DNA from: Acanthaster planci
Taxonomy: Eukaryota > Echinodermata > Asteroidea > Valvatida > Acanthasteridae
DNA length: 37,007 bases
Reading direction: 5' to 3'
NCBI RefSeq assembly: GCF_001949145.1
Contig: NW_019091355.1
Span: 2,107,710-2,144,716, forward strand
Below, piece after piece: positions 19,457 to 28,400 of the stretch. How positions within the stretch are numbered: the stretch's first letter is position 1; every line of letters starts with the position of its first letter. Made by a program: the position numbers and the translations under genes. The notes below the pieces were generated by a model that did not search any database, had not been told where the DNA came from, and saw only the letters and a program-made list of their open reading frames with translations.

Positions 19457-22400
19457 GTAAGCACAGCCCAACATCTTCATCTGACAACTGTACTGTCGGA
19501 ACAGTTTGGCTACATTTCTTCTATAGGATCATAACTCATAGGGAGCCATAGCCAAGTAAGTTGAATGTGGCTACTTCCAAATCATATGGAACTCTTGTAC
19601 GAACTAAGCTTCTCCACACTTCAAACCCGCCAGCCTTTCAAGTGATTTTAACTAAGGGCGCATCCAAATCAGCTGGCTTAGGCTTGAAATTACACATGGG
19701 TCTATGGGAATTGGCTGTGGCCACTACCATAATTTCATGCATAATTTTAAGCCTCAGCCAGGCAAGTCTGACACAGCCTAACCTTAATCCTCATTGATGT
19801 TATAGTTAGTTGCAGCAGGATGTGTAAATCTTCGGGAAGGGCCTTCAGTATCAATTACATCTGTCAGTGCTAGATCTGCAGAAAGTCGCATTACTACCCA
19901 GTGTACATTGCAACCACTTCATGCCAGCAGTTTTAGTAAAGTATCTTGCCCAAGAGTACAAACACCAGTAAATCTGTTAGGGTTTGAACCCACATTTCTG
20001 CCGTGCATGCACACGATAACCATTTTACCAAGAAAGCCTCATTGAGACAAGCAATGGCCTAAGATGGAGAATGCAGTACAAACACTCGTGACACAAGTCT
20101 CGTCTTGCTGTCTGTGTAGGACTCCAAAGAGGAACTGGCCTTAAAGCAGTGCCGGGTCACCTTGGACGCCAAGAACAAGAAGCGATGGGTCATGGAGATC
20201 GACATCATGAAGCGGCTGAAGCACCAGCACATTGTGGAGGCTAAAGAGGTGCCTGCGGAACTGCAGCTTGGAGACGGGGAGCTCCCCCTATTGGGCATGG
20301 AGTACTGCCGGAGGGGAGACTTGCGGAAGGTTTTTTTGCTGTTCAGTCACTTTGTTTAGGTTACTGGAACATCATATGTCTGGATAAGGCAACTGCAAGA
20401 CTATTAACAGTATATCTGAAACAAAGTTAGCATTTTTACATTATGGGCATATGTTGCATGTGTCCATAGGCAAGACACTTTGCCTTAACTGGGCTATCAT
20501 TCAGGAACAAATCAGTAGCTGTGTGGACACAGCTACTGATTTGAGGCAAGACACTTTGCCTTAACTGGGCTATCATTCAGGAACAAATCAGTAGCTGTGT
20601 GGAGGTAAAGATAGACAGGTGTATCTAAACATTGAGCTCCAATCTCAAGTAGACCTACATGGTATGTCGAATGCTTGATGCACAGAAGATTAACAAGAAT
20701 TTGTTGAAGCACCAGTGAACTTACATGCTGCATTTCTCTGTTCCTCCTTCAGAACCCATATAGTAGTTTTGGAGAAGATTGCAAAATTGAACAAGGTCAA
20801 GCCCATAAAGAGTTTGGAGAATCGAAGAGGGTTTCCAGCAAAATATGCCATTGTGAGTCAATGGTCATGTATATATTTCGTTCAGGTGAAGTTGTCTTGA
20901 GGCTTTTGTGTTCCTCTGCTGTGCAGGTCCTCTGCCGACCCGAGAATTGCTGCGGCTTGAAACAAGAGCAGGTGCTTCAAATAGCCAAGCACGTCTTTGA
21001 CGGTGTGGAGTACCTACATTCCAAGCGCATCATTCACCGAGACTTGAAACCTGAGAACATCGTCATACAGGAGAATGAAAATGGACAGGTGCTGACGGAG
21101 CTAGTCTTTGCTTCTTTCTCTTCTGAAACAGGGCACCCAAATTGGGCCAAAGGATAGTTGTAACAGTGAACAAAACACAAACACCGTGTTGTAAAAAGAT
21201 CAGTGAATGAACCCAGAATAAGTTATTGCCTCACAGAAAAGTCAATAGATAACTAGATCGGATAGAAATAACCATTGTTGACTGCAGTTTTAAGACTCAC
21301 TGTTGTGTTGAGAAAGCCTGTGAACTTAAAATTTTGAAATCAATTCTCTTTACATGCTCTGTTCAGTTTATCTACAAGTTGACCGACTTGGGCTATGCCA
21401 AAGACCTGGACCAAGGCAGCGTAGCGAGTACCTTTGTTGGAACCCTCCAATATCTGGTATGTTGCTGAAAAAAATTCTGCATTAACCCCACTTCCGCTAA
21501 ATGCGGCTTACAAATCTAACTGTGGTCAGTTATTTGTTGCTGTCGCTGGATAGAGCAGTCAACTCAATGGACAGGCTAACGTTTACAATTAGAGTGTGTA
21601 GCCCTTTGAAAAAATGTCCCTGCAATTTACAGGATTGAGGAGTATTCTGTATATGAAGATGATTCCTCATCTAGATGTCAATTTCCAGGGTTAGCCAATG
21701 GCCTAAGGAGTGCTCTCTGACAACAATTACAGGCAGCAATTTCGTATGCTTTTAAGTTCTTTGGGAGGTTCTTTGGAGACTTTGCGGGTTTGAGGAAGGT
21801 AGAGCCCAGCCACTATTTACCTATGGGGCTTGATCCCTTGTCCAAGTTGAAGTACAAAGAATGTACCATTGGTTTCCTGCACAACAGAGGAGTTTGGAAG
21901 ATTTGTAAAAATAAAAAAATGTAGCAAAAATACCAAGAAAACAAGTGAATTGTAGTTGATTGAGTGTGGTCAAAGTCAGACCACAATTTGTCTATTTCTT
22001 ACCATCCCAGTGAACTGTCGTTTTTCCTGTCCAGGCACCCGAACTTTTTGCCTCACAGAAGTACAACCAAACCGTTGACTACTGGACACTGGGCACAGTG
22101 TTGTTTGAATGCATCACCGGTAGCCGGCCATTCCTACCACACATGCCACCGGTTAAATGGTACACTAAATTATTCATCCAACATGGGACTTAAGTACAGG
22201 CAGTTTCACAAAACGTTTATACAGTGCTAGGGTTCTAAGGTAGTCTTACACTGGATGTAAGTTTTTTCACAGTTTTGAGTGGATTAGGGATAAATCTGTG
22301 ATCCGTGTCGTATCCTTGGAAGCAGTGAAAATTGTAACAGACTGAAGGTTTGTTGACCTTGTAAATGTTAACAGAGGGTTAGATTAAAGATAAAGAGTGT

Positions 22401-25400
22401 TCAGACATCATCTATTTTTGTTTACTCTCTGTCAAGGTCAGCTAAGCTGTTGTGTAATGTGTCATCAACTTTTATTCAGGCAAACAATGTCAGTGGTCAG
22501 AAAATGTCTGACACCCGACTGCAGTTTCAACCTTCGTCTTCATGCTGCGTACGTGGTACTTGAACAATTTATGATCAATTTGGTTTCTTCGTAGGCACGG
22601 TACAGTGAAACAGAAGACCGACATGGAAATCTGTGCCTACATCAATGAAGACGGTAGGAGAAGGGTTGTATGACAAAACTTTAAATATTGTGTGCGTAAA
22701 GGTGGAGGATGCTTTGTGGATTCAGAAAGAATGGAATGACAATTGCCCATATTTGAAACTGCATAAAAAGTTGGATATAGCTTTGAGTACATTTCACAAC
22801 CAAAATAAGAAGATGGGTCCCGTAAATATGCATGCATTTAAACACTTAATGTAATGTTCAATACTTTTTTACGCTTTTTTTCTTAACAGTATTTTGTCTT
22901 TTGGTTTCAGGTGCCCCAATCTTCACAGAGTACCTGCTCACTCCAAACCACTTAGTACAGTAAGATATTTTAGTAAACAGGCTTCAAATTCACAAGCAGT
23001 GGGCACTTTGTTAGCTTTTATCCTGCGAAGATGACGTGATTGTGTGTAATTTTGTGATTGCCAGTGTATATTTATCCAGTGAGATGCCATTAATGTTGAT
23101 TCCATACCTGCATGTAGTGCGCATTGTTCAACTTGAGTTGGGCAGGTACATTAATGAGTCACTTCACACTATCCGCCCCGACCTTCAGTGCACCCCAATC
23201 GGCAAAAAGAAAGACAGGTGGTTACAAGCGGGTTCTTGCACGCGTTCTGCATGTAGCAAAGACCATACGTGCCGGAGTAAATTAGTTACGCGTACTCAGC
23301 GTGCTCCACGTCAAGCGCGCATGTACTTGCATGCCTCATGAGTACCAGAAAAACACACCCTCTTTTGTTCCTCTCGGAGCAGATTAAATGTAGACAAATG
23401 ACCTAGTCATGAGTGTGATTCCTCCACGATAATGGTTTTTAGTCCTAGTTGCTTAACTCATCCATGCATCGCTCTCATCAGACGCCTTCTTTGTAGGAAT
23501 GTGGCAACTGCGCACACAACGCCAGTAGGTGTGTGCGCGCGCAGTGTGCAATCTTATCTAAAATAGCTTGCGTACTGATCCAAACATGTTCGAAATATGA
23601 TGCAGCGCGATTCGCGTCACAAAAATTGAAGTAAAAATGCCAGTGCACGTGGCAATCAGTAAGAAGTGTGATATCATCAGAGAGACCTATATCTCTTTAT
23701 AGGCACTGTGTATGAAAAGATGAGATGGAATATGTTTTACCTTACGGTGATAACCTTCTCGGTGTTCGTGCATTTTTTCTGCGTGTCTAGCATACGCAGA
23801 CATATCATCTTTGCACCTGTCACATTTACTTTTCACGCAAGCCTCTGTGTCTGTCTCCGTGAAAGTGAGACTTGAGCAGGGAACAGATAACAGGACTCCA
23901 GATAATGCCCTTTGATTACGCTGTTGGCAGGATCTACCAGAATTGCTTTGAGATGCTGCTGCGGACCATGCTGAAGTTTGAGCCGGACCAGCGGGGAGGA
24001 AGCAAGGACCCGGCAACGCAACGGCCTCAGTGCTTTGCCTTCCTGGACAAGATGATAGCCATGCATGTGAGTGCTTCCCACGGAAATAGCGCGTCTGATT
24101 TCTTTCCTCACACTCACCCTTGATGTCGTCACAGATTTAAGCCAGAATGAGCAATAGGTGATACTATAACACACCTCGTCCTGGTTCTTTATCCTGGTTG
24201 GCTGAAATATGGTAATGTGTGGTTCACTAATACAAGTTAGTGCCTGTACATGAATTTGATGTCAGCTTGACTCGACGCCTAGACATTGCGCACGCATCAA
24301 TTCCAGAGACTAGTGCCCGGTCAGGCAATAGTCTTGAAAATTTTTGACTGGTTATTGTGCTGTCTGGAGGTTGCCATGGCTCATTTCAAAACATTGAATT
24401 GAAACAGTTAAAACCCTTGGAAGATTATTTTCCTAGTTGTATACAGCGACTCAAAATTAGACTACGTCTGTGAAAACTGAAATGAACCGTTCAATATTTG
24501 CAATTTTTGAAATGGTATTGAGTGAAAAGTTGAATGTAAACAGTTAAAACCTTGATAGAATAGTTTTCCATTTGAGGTGTGTTATAAACATATATATAGA
24601 CTAGCCAAATTTGGTCACTAGTGCACACCTATGCCCCCTTGGGCCTGTGAGTCACTCACAGACTGGTGTGGACATAGACGTGCACTAGTGATCTCATTGC
24701 CAGTTCATACGTGTATAGTAAACGAACCATCTTGGGTTACGCAAAGTGCCCCAACTGAGGTATTAGAGATTAAATTTGCGAAATGAAGTTGAACTTTTGA
24801 AAGCAACATATATCCACACATTTCTGGCTTTGATTTCACGTATTTTACATTGTGTCAATGTGCCTTACATGTAACAGCTTTTTTGACTACCATTGCTAAA
24901 CCAAACTACAATGTTTTTGCATTGCATTGTGGGAGGCTTCCGTTAGTAACAGGCCTGGCAGGTCAGTTACTTGGGCCAGTACAGCATATTTCAGTTGACC
25001 AGAATAAACCAAGACAAAGCCAACTTCCAGCTCTCCATTCAAAACTATTTAAAAGGTGAACTGGTACCCAGCAGCTTCTAACTGCAGCGTGCATGAATGC
25101 GTTGCCTCCAGACCAGAGATGTATATCTATATATAGACACAGGAGGGCCAGCGTCAGACTTTGAAACCAAAATCGCTGTTTGTTACGAGTGCAGTACAGC
25201 ATGCAGGTATTGTGTGCTGATTGTTCATGTGCACTGACACAATCCACTGTTTTGGTTCCATCAATTGAGATGCTCATGTAGCAACTCTCTGTAAACAGCT
25301 CTGCTCCAGACTAACAAACACTGCCCTCATGTGTGCTTGAAGTGACCGATTAGAGAATTTCTCTTTCTCTGTTTCACACCCACGCAGGTGGTCAACGTGC

Positions 25401-28400
25401 TGTACATGAACACGGACACGCTGTATAACTACGCCATTCGTGACGTGGACACCATCAGCTGTATACACAAACAGCTGGAGAAGGACACTGGGGTTCCAGT
25501 CAGCGAGCAAGACATCCTCCTGCCCACCGGCCAATCGGTGGATGCGACCAAATTGGCTGTCCATTACACCCAGGGAGAGGTAGGTATGACCCGAGAGGTA
25601 GCGGCTGATTTTTTCTAAGTATTGTGCATTTTGGGTGATGAAACCAAGTATTCCTGTTCACGGTAATTTATCTCACAAGCTTAAAGAAAGCTGCATTGAG
25701 CTGAAAATGAAAGAATATTCAGTTCTAAAGGTGTTCAAAAACCTCTGCATAAATCTTTTAAGGTAATCATTGGAATCAGGCAGGAACTTACCGTAGCTGC
25801 TATCTTGCAGTACAGTTCTTTTATTCCTCAAGAAAACCTCCTTTGCATATACCCCTGGAACAAAAGCACTGGCCTACAAAATGGCAGCCATGCAAACCCT
25901 CTACCGGTAGGAGAGGTTAATGATGCAAGATTGGTACGGAAGTCTGTATGCCGCACTGGTTTGTACAAACATCTTGACTCTGATAACGGGCAGTAACATA
26001 CGTGCTGATGAGACATGGATAACTTAATACTGTTATTGGCTTCCAAAGGGGCCCACATGTTTACCTGGCTGCAGCCACGACTCTCAGAGACAATCTCATT
26101 TTTATTCAGACCAGGAGCCAATTTCACGAAACTTTAGCAATGGCTTAACTCCACGTACGCAACATTTTACTGCATAAGTTGCACAGCAAAGTAAATTCGA
26201 TTTCACAAAACGTACACACTGCATAAGTCTGCAACTTACGGGACAAATTATTGCGTAACTTACGCAGTTATTTTAGGTGGCATAACTCAAGCCAAACAAA
26301 GCAAAAATGATCAATTTGACCAGCTTATCATGTTTGGTTATGCCTCATCATTGCTGAACCTAACAAGGCTTATACGAGAGACAAACACTTTGTTGAAAAG
26401 AAATAAGAAATTGGTTTGGCTGTGAGAAAACGAAGAAAAGATGAAAACGTTTTCAAAATGGCGGGCGGAGGTGATTCAATGACTGTTTGATGACTGTTGT
26501 TATATTGGACAAGAACAGCCATCGTAAAAACCATTTTTGTCCTCGTCCAAGAAATTTGATATTATTAAAACATGGTGCAGCTATGCAACTTCTTGTGAAA
26601 TCAAATGTGAGTATATTACACAGCTATGGCATAAATTTGTCTCGCAAGGCTTATGCATGGTTCAAAGTTACACCACGTTTCGTGAAATCGGCTGCAGGAA
26701 GCTTAACCTCTCAATCTGTGTCGAAATGGAGTAGCTATGGCTAGGGACAGTATAGACACCAACAGTAGCTGCTAGTCAGTGACTGCAGCCACTTCCTACA
26801 AACATCGGTAATACTACCTCATGAGTGAAAACTTACGGAATGCTTTCTTTCCAAATGAGCTCTGAAGAGTTAACAGCCTTTACTTAAATGGGATTTTTTT
26901 TAATGTTTGTTGCTTTACAGTACCAGCCAGGTTTCATGATGTTCCTGTTCCACAGGGGTAACGTTCCAGAGACCTTGCCGTCAAAACCGAAACCAGATCG
27001 AGTCAACATGATCAGTAAGTGAATGCATCCATGCAGTATGGGCGTCCATGCTAATTGTTTCTAGCAGAATTGCTGCACTGTTGAATCACTCCAATTGTTT
27101 TTAACAGTCCAGGAACCGAAGACGCTGCTCAACTACAATGACAGGAAGAAATGCTGGGGCCAGGCTGTCTTCTTCTGCAGCCAGCAGGCCAGAGAGGCAT
27201 CCAGGCTATTGGAGGGTGCTAGGGCTTCAATGTAAGATCATTAGATTGACCTACATTGATCTAGAGAAGTCTTGAAGTCGCTTTTATGAATTTGACTGAT
27301 GCACATAAGCAGACGAAAAATACATCTGTTTGCAGATTTTTCCCCAATGTTCTGTGGAATTCATCTTTTACAAATTGGACCTTGTCCTTGTATGTACGCC
27401 ATCTGATTGCAGTTTTGCTAATACGGAAACAACAGTGTCTATCAAACTGATTTGCATAATAGATTTAGTTATTAGGACAGGTAACTGCTTTACCATCACG
27501 TATTTCCGTAAATGAGTGGCTTCGGAAAGCAACTTTACCACAAAGAATAAACCATTTTCTACCATGTAGTGTTGGGAATAATGAGAATATGCTTTGTTGT
27601 CGAAAACTATGAGGTTGTTTTGTTTGTTGTCAATGAATTTGTGACGCGAAGAATTTGAATAAGATGCTTGCTGTGACGTGAGGAGAGTCATTTCCCCATG
27701 TCTGTTGTCCTTGGACTCAAACAGACTCCAGTCAGGTCAAGCATGCATGCAGTGACCTGGTGGAGTCAAGTTTTAGTAATACTCATCGAGACTCAAGTTA
27801 GTCAAGTCAGCAAACATTGTGATTCGAGCGGGATGGTTGACCCGAATTCATTCCAACTCTGGCAGGTTGTGCATCATGCGCTTGAACCATCAGCTGACTG
27901 GCTTGCACAAGGACATGATGGGGCAAATGCACAAGCTGGAAGCCAAGCAAGACATGTTCCGCTCCAGCCTAGAATTCGACATCGATTCCTACGCGGTCCA
28001 GTCCCCTACTGGAATCAGTAAGTTCTTGCCTCGAGATCTGTAGATTCAAACAGGGGCCCGTGATTTTCAGGAGTTTTCAACCAAAAATTTCCGGATTTTC
28101 TTTTAGATTTTTACACAAGTTCATTGAATTTATGTTTTGTCATTAAAGTTGCCTTCAAAATTAGGGCTTTCCATCAAGAAATTGAACGTTTTGTTTAAGT
28201 GGTTACTTGTGGCACATTTAAAAACTTCTTCATGCATTGATGATGTATTCTGTGCACTTGAGCAAATTCAGAACATGATCTTTAAAAGCTTCTTGTGAGA
28301 GATAGCATTTTTTCTTGAACTTGCAGCCTCAGAGAAAATGTTCCGCAGCTGGAAGAGTGCTGAGAGAGAAATAGTGGAAGACTTCGATGCGGTAAGTCTG

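Noticed and set aside
23036-23341. 101-codon frame in IKK intron 7
   Set aside because: Its second half is the interspersed repeat also found at 34155. The two copies do not share an open frame throughout.
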